From Burkholderia anthina (GTDB taxonomy: Bacteria > Pseudomonadota > Gammaproteobacteria > Burkholderiales > Burkholderiaceae): 64,000 nt of DNA. The notes beneath the pieces are model-generated. The model did not search any database, was not told the origin of the DNA, and saw only the letters and a list, made by a program, of their open reading frames with translations. A program made the position numbers and the translations under genes. Within the stretch, counting starts at the first letter, position 1, and the number at the start of each line of letters is the position of its first letter. Of the stretch, positions 39,066 through 48,630 are shown piece after piece. Location of the stretch: NCBI RefSeq assembly GCF_902498995.1, contig NZ_CABVLY010000010.1:150238-214237 (forward strand). The letters run 5' to 3'.

Positions 39066-39934
39066 TGAGTCAGTGCTCGACAACTCGCGTCTGCATCGAC
39101 TTTTTTGCCCACGACGGATACCAATTGAGCGGAACGTATTTCCCGGCAGTTGACGGTAATCGTTCCCCCGTACTCATCTGTCCCGCCACCGGGATTCGAC
39201 AATCTTTTTATTTCCCGTTCGCGGATTGGCTACGTCACGACGGCTATTCGACGTTCGTATTCGACTATCGAGGAATCGGTGAGTCGCTCGATACGCGTCA
39301 TGTTCGACAGTCATGCGCGCGGAAACAGGACTGGGGGGAGCGCGATATGCCTGCGGCGCTTGATTGGCTCCTCGGAAAAACCGGCGCGAGCGACGCACAT
39401 TTGATCGGGCATAGCGCAGGTGCGCAACTAGTTGGCTTAATGCCGAATCATGCATCGGTTCGTTCTTTGTGCGCTGTCTCCGCATCGTCCGGATATATCG
39501 GCAACATCCGTTGGCCACAGCGTTTCGCGGCATTGGTGCTTGCGAATGCGTATGTGCCGATTTCCGCGCGATTGCTCGGCTACGTTCCGGCCCGGGTGCT
39601 TGGCTGGGGCGATGACTTGCCGCCATACGTGGGACTTCAATGGGCCCGGTGGTGTCGTCGACCAGGATATGTGGCAAACGAATTCGGAGCAGGAGTGATG
39701 CGTCACTACTACGACGAGTTTGCCGCGCCCGTCACCGTTGTGGTCGCAGCTGACGACCCGCTCGCCACGCCGGCCAATGTCGAAGACTGGCTGCGCCTGT
39801 TGCCGAAAACAGAGCGTCGCGTCCACGTGATCCATCCAGAAAACTCCGATGGTCGAGCAGTCGGACACGTCGGCATGTTCCGCCGCGAGCATTCGTCGTT
39901 GTGGCCGGAACTCACCAGAGGATTGCTGCGCTGA
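39062..39934 (+). CDS. Alpha/beta hydrolase (serine aminopeptidase S33-like)
   Basis: 290 residues. Catalytic triad visible: Ser118 in GHSAG (116-120), Asp232 in AADDPLAT, His269 in AVGHVGMF. The DYRGIGES block is typical of the S33/lysophospholipase-like group. No signal peptide, so cytosolic as written. Less GC-rich than its core neighbours. The next gene, a radical-SAM protein, begins 39 bases after it; the two probably act together on one substrate. The ATG at 39062 is followed by a second ATG; either may be used. Confidence 0.85.
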   Translation: MMSQCSTTRVCIDFFAHDGYQLSGTYFPAVDGNRSPVLICPATGIRQSFYFPFADWLRHDGYSTFVFDYRGIGESLDTRHVRQSCARKQDWGERDMPAALDWLLGKTGASDAHLIGHSAGAQLVGLMPNHASVRSLCAVSASSGYIGNIRWPQRFAALVLANAYVPISARLLGYVPARVLGWGDDLPPYVGLQWARWCRRPGYVANEFGAGVMRHYYDEFAAPVTVVVAADDPLATPANVEDWLRLLPKTERRVHVIHPENSDGRAVGHVGMFRREHSSLWPELTRGLLR

Positions 39935-39973
39935 CAGTACGTGTGGCTCGCATCCTTGCATCAGGAGACCACG

Positions 39974-41035
39974 ATGGATGATTCAATCGACATGAAGGCA
40001 CGTTTCAAGGCGGTCAGAAACGAGGCGAAGGAGACGCGCGCTTCGCTTTACCACCTCACGAATCAATGCAACCTGCGCTGCAAGGGCTGCTGGTTCTTCG
40101 AGAACGAGTTCGATACGGCGTCGCGTGAACTGAACGATGCACTTCGTCTCGAGCAGCGTGTGAGGGAAGAGGCGGAGCGTGGGATCAACGCGCCGTTATT
40201 GATTGGTGGCGAGCCTGCATTGCATCTCGATCGGATACGGATGTTTCGGAAATACATGCCGAAAGTGTCCGTATCGACGAATGGCCTTCGAAAAATCCCG
40301 TATGAAGGCTTCGAAGACATCACCATCGCTATTTCTGTATTTGGTGGTGGGCCGCTCGACGACGAGTTACGCGCGATCGGTCCGAACGGCAAGCGGTTCA
40401 CGGGCTTATTTGACAAGGCGCTGGCAAACTACCGGGACGACGAGCGGGCGGGTTTCGTCTACGCAGTGACGATGGACGGTCTTGCGTATATCGAGGAAAC
40501 GGTACGCAAGATTCGGGATAACGGAAATCGGCTGCTGTTCAATTACTACAGCCCATACGACGTCGACGGCCCGCTTCGCCAACATGGCGAGGAGCGGCTG
40601 TTGAACGTATTGCTCGATTTGAAGCAGAGATACCCTGAAACCATCGCAAGCCATCCCTATTATCTGGCCGCTCTGATGCGCGGGACGACCTCTTGGGGAG
40701 TATTCGATGGTGCGAGTTGCCCGAGCGTAAGTGAGGATCATCCGCGGAACGCGGATCGGCTCGCTTCTGGTTGGCCAGTACTGCCCAAGTTCAACGCGTA
40801 TCGCGCCGACTTTGTTTCGCTGGCGCGCTGTTGTACATCAGGGGAGTGTGCGAAATGCCGTGACAGCCAGGCGGTGATTTCTTGGTTGCTGGTCAACGCC
40901 AGGCATGTGCTGCAGGAGGACGACGGGCTCCGGACATGGACGGAGGTTGCGGAGACCTATTTCAGTCAGTTTGTCTGGTCGAAATACCATCCGCGCAATC
41001 GTACCGAGGGCGTATCGATTTACGCAATGGAATGA
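39974..41035 (+). CDS. Radical SAM protein with extra C-terminal cysteines
   Basis: 353 residues. The radical-SAM cluster motif is C32-x3-C36-x2-C39 (NQCNLRCKGCWF), and GGEPALH (78-84) is the SAM-binding motif. Five further cysteines at 249, 286, 287, 292 and 295 (CC-x4-C-x2-C) suggest a SPASM/twitch-like auxiliary iron-sulfur site, as in enzymes that modify peptides or sugars. No precursor peptide is obvious next to it. The ATG at 39974 follows CAGGAGACCACG. Paired with the upstream hydrolase gene in the accessory island; the substrate is unknown. Confidence 0.85.
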   Translation: MDDSIDMKARFKAVRNEAKETRASLYHLTNQCNLRCKGCWFFENEFDTASRELNDALRLEQRVREEAERGINAPLLIGGEPALHLDRIRMFRKYMPKVSVSTNGLRKIPYEGFEDITIAISVFGGGPLDDELRAIGPNGKRFTGLFDKALANYRDDERAGFVYAVTMDGLAYIEETVRKIRDNGNRLLFNYYSPYDVDGPLRQHGEERLLNVLLDLKQRYPETIASHPYYLAALMRGTTSWGVFDGASCPSVSEDHPRNADRLASGWPVLPKFNAYRADFVSLARCCTSGECAKCRDSQAVISWLLVNARHVLQEDDGLRTWTEVAETYFSQFVWSKYHPRNRTEGVSIYAME

Positions 41036-41180
41036 ATTTGGTATCGAACAGATGGCAGTCCACAAGCGCAACTTGATCGCATTCGAGCTTGCGGAATCTG
41101 CTGTAGCGAGACGGACACGCTAAAGCCCCGGAGGCGAATGCCGTTCAGTCAAGGTTTTTCCAAAGATATCGAACGGCATA

Positions 41181-41501
41181 ATGAACTGGACAGGATTTGC
41201 CGGGCCGATCGCATTGGCGCTTGGACCGTTTGACGTCGATGAGCAGTTTGAGATGCTCAAGAAGCCGGTTGAGAGCGGCGGGAATCATTGGCTGCGTAGC
41301 GAGCAGCCACGGCGCAAGAAGGCGCTCGATGCGCAGCTCGCGAATTGGAAAAAAGCGCGTGATGCATCATACGAAAAATCGACGCGTAACGCATGGGATG
41401 ACGGGTCAATGCGTCCTGCAGCACAGGCGATCTGTGCAACGGAGGCGACGAAGGAAATGACGAAAAGATTGTCCGCGGGCACCTCCCGCAAACCTTCATG
41501 A
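41181..41501 (+). pseudogene. Truncated second copy of the LprI-like immunity gene
   Basis: From 41299 to the stop this is about nine-tenths identical in DNA to 38240-38442, and the match runs about 15 bases past both stops. Only the C-terminal 66 residues of the lipoprotein are kept. The first 39 codons are unrelated and carry no signal peptide. The cysteine equivalent to Cys99 is Tyr64 and Cys44/Cys54 are missing, so it cannot fold as the intact protein. Probably the left-over tail of an earlier cassette. Confidence 0.8.
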
Positions 41502-41518
41502 ACCAGTGCGGAATGAAA

Positions 41519-41545
41519 AAAGGCCCGCTACTTCAGCGGGCCTTT
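41519..41545 (-). terminator. Rho-independent terminator of ychF
   Basis: AAAGGCCCGCT, loop ACTTC, AGCGGGCCTTT. Right edge of the accessory island. Confidence 0.85.
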
Positions 41546-41588
41546 CCGGATTGCCGCGACACTGCGAGAAGCAGTGTCTGTCGATGCA

Positions 41589-42683
41589 TCAGACGTTGAA
41601 CAGGAAGTTCATCACATCCCCGTCGTGCACGATGTATTCCTTCCCTTCGGCGCGCATCTTGCCGGCTTCCTTTGCACCCTGTTCGCCCTTGTACGTGACG
41701 AAGTCGTCGAACGCGATCGTCTGCGCGCGAATGAAGCCGCGCTCGAAGTCGGTGTGGATCACGCCTGCGGCTTGCGGTGCGGTGTCGCCGATGTGGATCG
41801 TCCATGCGCGCACTTCCTTCACGCCGGCGGTGAAGTAGGTCTGCAGGCCGAGCAGCTTGAAGCCCGCACGGATCACGCGGTCGAGGCCCGGCTCTTCCAT
41901 GCCCATGTCGGCGAGGAATGCCTCCTTGTCCGCATCGTCGAGATCGGCGATTTCCGCCTCGATGGCCGCGCATACCGCGACGACCGGCGCATTCTCGCTT
42001 TCCGCGTACTTGCGCACCACGTCGAGGTGGGGGTTGTTCTCGAAGCCGTCATCCTTCACGTTCGCGACGTACATCGCCGGCTTCGCGGTGATCAGGCAGA
42101 ACGGCTTGAGCAGCGCCTGCTCGTCGTCCGACAGATCGAGGCCGCGCACGGCCTTACCCTGGTCGAGGTGCGCGCGCACCCTCTCGAGCACCGCGGCGAG
42201 CTTCACCGCTTCCTTGTCGTTGCCCGACTTCGCAGCCTTCGAGTAGCGCGTGAGCGCCTTCTCGACGGTGCCGAGGTCGGCGAGCGCGAGTTCGGTGTTG
42301 ATCACTTCGATGTCGTCGATCGGGCTGACCTTGCCGGCGACGTGGATGACGTTGTCGTCCTCGAAGCAGCGCACGACGTGCGTGATCGCATCGGTTTCAC
42401 GGATGTTCGCGAGGAACTGGTTGCCGAGGCCCTCACCCTTGCTCGCGCCCGCGACGAGGCCCGCGATGTCGACGAATTCGACGACGGCCGGCAGGACGCG
42501 CTCGGGCTTCACGATTTCGGACAGCGCCTTCAGGCGCGTGTCGGGCACCTCGACGATGCCGACGTTCGGCTCGATCGTGCAGAACGGGTAGTTCTCGGCG
42601 GCGATGCCGGCCTTGGTCAGCGCATTGAACAGGGTGGACTTGCCGACGTTGGGCAAGCCGACGATGCCGCATTTGAGGCTCAT
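41589..42683 (-). CDS. ychF: Redox-regulated ATPase YchF (OLA1 family)
   Basis: 364 residues. P-loop GLPNVGKS (9-16), FCTIEPNVG switch and a G4 motif replaced by a form that prefers ATP, plus the C-terminal TGS domain ([15 protein letters not shown]). Binds ribosomes and is involved in stress responses. Single gene with its own terminator. Confidence 0.96.
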   Translation of the reverse strand: MSLKCGIVGLPNVGKSTLFNALTKAGIAAENYPFCTIEPNVGIVEVPDTRLKALSEIVKPERVLPAVVEFVDIAGLVAGASKGEGLGNQFLANIRETDAITHVVRCFEDDNVIHVAGKVSPIDDIEVINTELALADLGTVEKALTRYSKAAKSGNDKEAVKLAAVLERVRAHLDQGKAVRGLDLSDDEQALLKPFCLITAKPAMYVANVKDDGFENNPHLDVVRKYAESENAPVVAVCAAIEAEIADLDDADKEAFLADMGMEEPGLDRVIRAGFKLLGLQTYFTAGVKEVRAWTIHIGDTAPQAAGVIHTDFERGFIRAQTIAFDDFVTYKGEQGAKEAGKMRAEGKEYIVHDGDVMNFLFNV

Positions 42684-42939
42684 GGAATCCTTCGAACGGA
42701 TGAGGCGGCGCGGCCGGACAAGGCACGGCGGCGCGGGAAAATAGGGACGGCCAGCGCTTGGGGCGCGGCGGGCCGACGTTCAGAAGCGCTATTGTACCGT
42801 GCCGGCGCACCGGTTTCCGGGCTCGATCCGAACGGCCGATGCGACGGGCCGCCGCGTGGCCGGCCGCGCCCGCGATTCTGCTGATTTCCCGCAAAGTCCG
42901 GCCGCGTAAGGGATTGGCCCCGCAGCTATAATGCCCGCC

Positions 42940-44109
42940 ATGACTGCCCACCCTATCTTCGACGTCGCCGTGGTCGGCGGCGGGCTCGTCGGCAAGACGG
43001 CCGCGCTCGCGTTGACCCAGTCCGGCTACAAGACCGCGTTGCTGGCACAGCCGGCCGCGCCGCGCCCCGCCGATCTCGCGTTCGACACACGCATCTACGC
43101 CCTGTCGTCCAGCTCGCAGGCATTGCTGGAACGGCTGCGGGTCTGGCAGGCGCTGGACCACGGCCGGTTCGCGCCGGTGTACGACATGCGCGTGTACGGT
43201 GATGCGCATGCGGAACTGCATTTCTCCGCGTATCAGGCGTCCGTGCCGCAACTCGCGTGGATCGCCGAATCATCGCTGATCGAGACGTCGCTCGACGCCG
43301 CGCTGCGGTTCCAGCCGAACCTCACGTGGTTCGATGCGCGTGCGCAGGGCTTCGACGTGCGCGACGACTCGGCCATGCTCACGCTGTCGTCGGGGCACGT
43401 GCTCGAAGCGGACCTCGTGGTCGGCGCGGACGGTGCGCATTCGTGGGTGCGTTCCCAAATGGGGGCCAGGATCGAGCGGCGCGATTATCGGCAGACGGGC
43501 ATCGTCGCGAACTTCAAGGCATCGCTGCCGCACCGCGAGACGGCCTACCAGTGGTTTCATGAAGGCGAGATCATCGCGCTGCTGCCGCTGCCGGACGGCC
43601 ATGTATCGCTCGTGTGGTCCGCGCACACCGCACATGCGGATGAACTGCTCGCGCTCGATCCCGCGCAACTCGCCGCCGAAGTCGAGCGCGTGTCGCACGG
43701 CCAGGTCGGCACGCTCGAATGCGTGACGCCGGCCGCCGGCTTCCCGCTCGCGCTGCAGACCGTCGACAAGCTGATCGCCCCGCGCGTCGCGCTCGTCGGC
43801 GATGCCGCGCACCTGATCCACCCGCTCGCCGGGCAAGGGATGAACCTGGGGCTGCGCGACGTCGCGGCGCTCGCCGACGCGATCGCGAACAAGGAAAGCT
43901 TTCGCAACCTCGGCGATACCGTGCTGCTGCGCCGTTACGAGCGTTCGCGCCGCGAGGACATCCGCGCGCTGATGGTCGCGACCGACGGGCTGCAGCGGCT
44001 GTTCGCGGTGCCGGGTTCGTTCGCGAAGGCGGTGCGCAACGCCGGCATGGCGTTCGTCGGCGCGCAACCGCTCGTGAAGCGCTGGCTCGTGTCGGCCGCG
44101 CTCGGTTGA
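42940..44109 (+). CDS. UbiH/UbiF-family FAD monooxygenase
   Basis: 389 residues. FAD-binding GGGLVG (near 13-18), the DG motif VVGADGAHSWVR and the second FAD motif GDAAHLIHPLAGQGMNLGLRD are intact. These hydroxylate the ubiquinone ring; which position (UbiH, UbiF or UbiI role) cannot be told. The ATG at 42940 is preferred: a TATAAT box at 42927-42932 ends just before it, which would make the alternative ATG at 42931 fall inside the promoter. Followed by dsbC 90 bases later. Confidence 0.9.
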   Translation: MTAHPIFDVAVVGGGLVGKTAALALTQSGYKTALLAQPAAPRPADLAFDTRIYALSSSSQALLERLRVWQALDHGRFAPVYDMRVYGDAHAELHFSAYQASVPQLAWIAESSLIETSLDAALRFQPNLTWFDARAQGFDVRDDSAMLTLSSGHVLEADLVVGADGAHSWVRSQMGARIERRDYRQTGIVANFKASLPHRETAYQWFHEGEIIALLPLPDGHVSLVWSAHTAHADELLALDPAQLAAEVERVSHGQVGTLECVTPAAGFPLALQTVDKLIAPRVALVGDAAHLIHPLAGQGMNLGLRDVAALADAIANKESFRNLGDTVLLRRYERSRREDIRALMVATDGLQRLFAVPGSFAKAVRNAGMAFVGAQPLVKRWLVSAALG

Positions 44110-44199
44110 GCGAACCTTCGCGCACGTTGCCGGTCGGACAGGGTTCCGTTACGGCGTACACTGTGCCGTGCACTCCGATTGAGCTGAAGGAACAACTGG

Positions 44200-44928
44200 A
44201 TGAAAAAAACGATCCGCATCGCGTCGCTGGCGCTGGCCGTCACGATGGCGACGCTTGGCTGCACCGCGCAAGCCGACCAAACCACCGACAAGCTGAAAGC
44301 GACGCTGCAAGCGCGTCTGGGCAGCGACGCGCCGATCAAGAGCGTGTCGAAATCGCCGGTCGCGGGGCTGTATGAAGTGAACCTCGGCTCGCAAATCATC
44401 TATAGCGACGCAGCCGGCGACTACGTGCTGCTCGGCGATCTCGTCGACACCAAGACGCACAAGAACCTGACCGATGCGCGCCTGTCCGATCTCAACAAGA
44501 TCGACTTCACGAGCCTGCCGTTCGCGAACGCGATCAAGGTCGTCAAGGGCAACGGCGCGCGCAAGATCGCGGTGTTCTCCGATCCGAACTGCCCGTACTG
44601 CAAGCGGCTCGAGACGACGCTGCAGTCGATCGACAACGTGACCGTCTACACGTTCCTGTATCCGGTGCTGTCGCCGGATTCGACCGTGAAGTCGAAGGCG
44701 ATCTGGTGCGCGACCGATCGCGCGAAAACCTGGCAGAGCTGGATGCTCGACCATCGCACGCCGTCCGGTGCCGGCACCTGCGATACCAGCGCGCTCGACA
44801 AGAACCTCGCGCTCGGCCGCGGGATGAACGTCACGGGCACACCGACGATTTTCCTGCCCGACGGCCGCCGCCTGCCGGGCGCGGTGTCGGCCGAGCAGCT
44901 CAACCAGGCGCTCGCGTCGAGCAAGTAA
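44200..44928 (+). CDS. dsbC: Periplasmic disulfide isomerase DsbC
   Basis: 242 residues with a cleavable signal (about 1-25, ending TAQA-D). An N-terminal cystatin-like dimerisation domain (about 26-85) is followed by a thioredoxin domain with CPYC at 131-134 and the cis-Pro in VTGTPTIF. Rearranges wrong disulfides in the periplasm. A second cysteine pair (CATD and TCDT) is present, as in E. coli DsbC. Confidence 0.95.
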   Translation: MKKTIRIASLALAVTMATLGCTAQADQTTDKLKATLQARLGSDAPIKSVSKSPVAGLYEVNLGSQIIYSDAAGDYVLLGDLVDTKTHKNLTDARLSDLNKIDFTSLPFANAIKVVKGNGARKIAVFSDPNCPYCKRLETTLQSIDNVTVYTFLYPVLSPDSTVKSKAIWCATDRAKTWQSWMLDHRTPSGAGTCDTSALDKNLALGRGMNVTGTPTIFLPDGRRLPGAVSAEQLNQALASSK

Positions 44929-45042
44929 CCGACCGACAAACCGGGCCGCATGACCCGGCCAGCGAGGGGCGCCCGCGGTACCTGCCGGCGCCTCTTTTCG
45001 TTTCCGCCGCCGTATTCCGTTCGATTTTCGACGATTGCCACG

Positions 45043-46842
45043 ATGACCCAGCCGATCCGCTATTCGATTGTCCCGAAAGATCTTGCCGCGCACCTGTTCG
45101 AAGTGTCGGTGACGGTCGCCGATCCCGATCCCGAGGGCCAGCGCTTCTCGCTACCGGTGTGGATTCCGGGCAGCTATCTCGTGCGCGAGTTCGCGCGCAA
45201 CATCGTGACGCTCGCCGCGTTCAACGACGCGGGCCGCAAGGTGCGCATCGCGAAGACCGACAAGAACACGTGGCAGGCCGCGCCGGTGAACGGCGCGCTG
45301 ACGCTGCGCTACGACGTGTACGCGTGGGATCTGTCGGTGCGCTCCGCCTATCTCGACGAATCGGGCGGCTTCTTCAACGCGACGGCCGTGTTCCTGAGTG
45401 TCGCCGGCCGCGAGGATGCGCCGTGCGAAGTCGACATCGCGAAGCCGGCCGGCCCGGCGTTCCGCACGTGGCGCGTCGGCACTTCGTTGCCCGAGGCGCG
45501 CAGCACCAAACGCTACGGTTTCGGCGCGTATCGCGCATCGAACTACGACGAACTCACCGACCATCCGGTGACGATCGGCGAATTCGCGCTGGCGACGTTC
45601 GATGCACACGGCGTGCCGCACGACATCGTGATCGCCGGGCGCGTGACGCAACTCGACATGGAGCGGCTGCGCACCGACCTGAAGCGCGTGTGCGAAGCGC
45701 AGATCGCACTGTTCGAGCCGAAATCGAAGAAAGCGCCGATGGAGCGCTACGTGTTCATGACGCTCGCGGTCAGCGACGGTTACGGCGGCCTCGAGCATCG
45801 CGCATCGACCGCGCTGATCTGCAATCGCACCGATCTGCCGGTGAAGGGGCGGCCCGACACGACGGAAGGCTACCGCACGTATCTCGGCCTCTGCAGCCAT
45901 GAGTACTTCCATACGTGGAACGTGAAGCGCATCAAGCCGGCCGCGTTCGTGCCGTATGACCTCGCACGGGAAAACTACACGTCGCTGCTGTGGCTGTTCG
46001 AGGGCTTCACGTCGTATTACGACGACCTGATGCTCGTGCGCAGCGGGCTGATGTCGCAGGACGAATATTTCGCGGCGCTCGGCCGTACGGTCGGCGGCGT
46101 GTTGCGTGGTACCGGGCGCCTGAAGCAGAGTGTGGCGGACAGCTCGTTCGACGCGTGGATCAAGTACTACCGCCAGGACGAAAACGCGACCAATGCGATC
46201 GTCAGCTACTACACGAAGGGTTCGCTGGTCGCGCTCGCGTTCGATCTCGCGATTCGCGCGCAGACCCGCAACCGCAAGTCGCTCGACGACGTGATGCGTC
46301 TGCTGTGGCAACGCTACGGCCGCGATTTCTATCGCGGCAAGCAGGCGGGCGTCGAGGAAAACGAAGTCGAGACGCTGATCGAGGAAGCGACGGGCGTCAC
46401 GCTCGGCCGCCTGTTCGCCGACGCCGTGCACGGCACGCGCGACCTGCCGCTCGGCGAACTGCTCGCGCCGTTCGGCGTGACGCTCACGCCCGAACTCGCG
46501 CACGGTGCAGCCGCGAAGCCGACCATCGGCGCGCGCCTGCGCGGCGGCGCGGACTGCGCGCTGGCGGCCGTCTACGAAAGCGGTGCCGCGCATCGCGCCG
46601 GACTGTCGGCGGGCGATACGCTGATCGCGCTCGACGGGCTGCGGGTCACCGGCTCGAACCTCGACATGCTGCTTGCGCGCTACCGGCCAGGCGACAAGGT
46701 CGAGGTCCACGCATTCCGCCGCGACGAGCTGCGGACCGCGAAACTGAAACTGGACGGGCCGGAAGTCACGCGCTACCGGCTGACGGCGGCCGCGAAGCCG
46801 GCCGCCTCGCACAAGGCCCGGGAAGCCTGGCTGAAGGGCTGA
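45043..46842 (+). CDS. M61 glycyl-aminopeptidase-like protease with PDZ domain
   Basis: 599 residues. Zinc site HEYFH (His286, Glu287, His290) followed by the third ligand Glu320 in LFEGFTSYY, the M61 arrangement. A PDZ domain lies near 505-570 (ESGAAHRAGLSAGDTLIALDG). No signal peptide at the chosen start (ATG 45043). Prefers N-terminal glycine or alanine in the studied homologue. Follows dsbC by 114 bases. Confidence 0.93.
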   Translation: MTQPIRYSIVPKDLAAHLFEVSVTVADPDPEGQRFSLPVWIPGSYLVREFARNIVTLAAFNDAGRKVRIAKTDKNTWQAAPVNGALTLRYDVYAWDLSVRSAYLDESGGFFNATAVFLSVAGREDAPCEVDIAKPAGPAFRTWRVGTSLPEARSTKRYGFGAYRASNYDELTDHPVTIGEFALATFDAHGVPHDIVIAGRVTQLDMERLRTDLKRVCEAQIALFEPKSKKAPMERYVFMTLAVSDGYGGLEHRASTALICNRTDLPVKGRPDTTEGYRTYLGLCSHEYFHTWNVKRIKPAAFVPYDLARENYTSLLWLFEGFTSYYDDLMLVRSGLMSQDEYFAALGRTVGGVLRGTGRLKQSVADSSFDAWIKYYRQDENATNAIVSYYTKGSLVALAFDLAIRAQTRNRKSLDDVMRLLWQRYGRDFYRGKQAGVEENEVETLIEEATGVTLGRLFADAVHGTRDLPLGELLAPFGVTLTPELAHGAAAKPTIGARLRGGADCALAAVYESGAAHRAGLSAGDTLIALDGLRVTGSNLDMLLARYRPGDKVEVHAFRRDELRTAKLKLDGPEVTRYRLTAAAKPAASHKAREAWLKG

Positions 46843-46988
46843 ACGCGCAAGAGCGGGTTTGGGGCGCGATCATGGATTGTTCTGCTGCTGCAACAATCCG
46901 TCGCCCGTAACCCGCTTTTTCGCGACCATGCGGCCACGCACAATGGCGTCACTCGCGCTACCGAAGCGCAACCTAACTGGAGCCTGAC

Positions 46989-47585
46989 ATGACGACCATT
47001 CTGCAAATCAATTCCGCCGCACGCTCGCAAGGTGCGCAGTCCACGCTGCTGTCCAACGAACTGACGGCAAAGCTGCAACAATCGAACCCCGGTTCGAAGG
47101 TCGTGGTTCGCGACCTGCTGACCGACGCGCTGCCGCACCTCGACGAATCGGTGCTCGGCGCGTTCTTCACGCCGGCCGACCAGCGTAGCGCGGAACAGAA
47201 TGCGATCGTCGCGAAGAGCGATGCGCTGATCGCCGAACTGCAAGCTGCCGACATCATCGTGATCGGCGCACCGATGTACAACTTCGGCGTGTCGTCGCAG
47301 CTGAAGACGTATTTCGACTGGATCGCACGTGCCGGTGTCACGTTCCGCTACACCGAGAACGGTCCGGAAGGCCTGATCAAGGGCAAGAAGGTTCATGTGG
47401 TGACGGCTCGCGGCGGCAAGTACCTGGGTACGCCGAACGACAGCCAGACGCCGTACCTGCGCTCGTTCCTCGGCTTCATCGGCCTGACCGACGTGAACTT
47501 CATCCACGCAGAAGGTCTGAACCTCGGGCCGGATGCGCAGAGCGCCGCGCTTGCCAGCGCACGCGAAGCCATCGCTGCAGCGTAA
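46989..47585 (+). CDS. azoR: FMN-dependent NADH-azoreductase
   Basis: 198 residues of the flavodoxin-like AzoR family. The FMN phosphate loop [11 protein letters not shown] (9-19), [19 protein letters not shown] and TARGGKY blocks are diagnostic. Two-electron reduction of quinones and azo compounds. Single gene with a shared terminator downstream. Confidence 0.95.
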   Translation: MTTILQINSAARSQGAQSTLLSNELTAKLQQSNPGSKVVVRDLLTDALPHLDESVLGAFFTPADQRSAEQNAIVAKSDALIAELQAADIIVIGAPMYNFGVSSQLKTYFDWIARAGVTFRYTENGPEGLIKGKKVHVVTARGGKYLGTPNDSQTPYLRSFLGFIGLTDVNFIHAEGLNLGPDAQSAALASAREAIAAA

Positions 47586-47629
47586 GGTCGATGCGGGTGC
47601 GTCGCACCCGTTGAGTCGCCCGGTTGAAA

Positions 47630-47663
47630 AAAACGCCGCGCTCCGAAAGGGGCGCGGCGTTTT
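47630..47663. terminator. Bidirectional rho-independent terminator
   Basis: AAAACGCCGCGC, ten-base loop, GCGCGGCGTTTT. Serves azoR and the converging ung gene, the last gene of the trp-side cluster. Confidence 0.9.
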
Positions 47664-47714
47664 TGCGTGGTGCGGCGAAAGCCGAATGCTGAATGCGGAA
47701 AAGCGGGGAGGCTG

Positions 47715-48617
47715 TTACGCGAGCGTTTCGGCCACTTCCGGCAGGCGCCAGTCGATCGGCGGGCGGCCGGCTTCGACGAGATAGTCGTTCGCAAGCGCGA
47801 AGTGGCGGCATCCGAGGAAACCGCGGTGCGCGGACAGCGGTGACGGATGCGGCGCCTCGAGCACGCAATGCGCGCTCGCATCGAACAGCGCGCGTTTCGC
47901 CTGCGCATGCGCACCCCACAGCATGAACACGAGCCCGCGATGACGGCCGGCGAGTTCGCGGATCAGCGTGTCGGTGCATTGCTCCCAGCCGCGCTTCGCG
48001 TGGCTCGCGGCCGCGCCGCGCTCGACCGTCAGCACGGTGTTGAGCAGCAGCACACCTTGGCGCGCCCAGGTGTCGAGACAGCCGTGACGCGGCGTGTCGT
48101 GACCGAAATTCGCGGCGATTTCCTTGAAGATGTTGCGCAGTGACGGCGGCGTGCGAACCGCCGGCGGCACCGAGAACGCAAGGCCATGCGCTTGCGGCGT
48201 GCCGCGGTCGTCGCCGTGGTACGGGTCCTGGCCGAGGATCACGATCTTTACGTCGTCCGGGCTCGTCAGGCGCAGCGCGCGGAACACGTCGGTCGGGTAG
48301 ACCGTCTTGCCGGCCGCGCGCTCGTCGTCGACGAAGCGGCACAGCGGCGCGTATGCGTCGCTGTCGGTGAAGGGTTTCAGCACGTCGCGCCAGACGGCCG
48401 GCAGCGCGTCGAATTGGGCGGCGAGGTGCGGGACGTCCGCGGCGGCCGGATGCGCAGCGGGAGCCGGGGCGGCTGCCGCGGATTTTTTCGCCGGCTTGCG
48501 CGCGGTTGACGGCGGTTCGGACGCCGGAGCGGGAACATCGTCGCGCGCCGTTTCCGGCACGGGATCGTCGAACAGCGACGCCTGCTGCGGCGTGCGGAGA
48601 GTCTTGCGGGTTGCCAT
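47715..48617 (-). CDS. ung: Uracil-DNA glycosylase
   Basis: 300 residues. Removes uracil from DNA. The catalytic water-activating loop GQDPYHG is at 129-135 (Asp131) and the Leu loop is HPSPLSAHRG near 260. About 65 extra N-terminal residues are low-complexity Ala/Pro/Lys-rich; residues 9-17 (PQQASLFDD) resemble a clamp-binding QxxLF peptide. Thirteen bases after the CYTH gene. Confidence 0.96.
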   Translation of the reverse strand: MATRKTLRTPQQASLFDDPVPETARDDVPAPASEPPSTARKPAKKSAAAAPAPAAHPAAADVPHLAAQFDALPAVWRDVLKPFTDSDAYAPLCRFVDDERAAGKTVYPTDVFRALRLTSPDDVKIVILGQDPYHGDDRGTPQAHGLAFSVPPAVRTPPSLRNIFKEIAANFGHDTPRHGCLDTWARQGVLLLNTVLTVERGAAASHAKRGWEQCTDTLIRELAGRHRGLVFMLWGAHAQAKRALFDASAHCVLEAPHPSPLSAHRGFLGCRHFALANDYLVEAGRPPIDWRLPEVAETLA

Positions 48618-48630
48618 GCGTGATGCGTGT

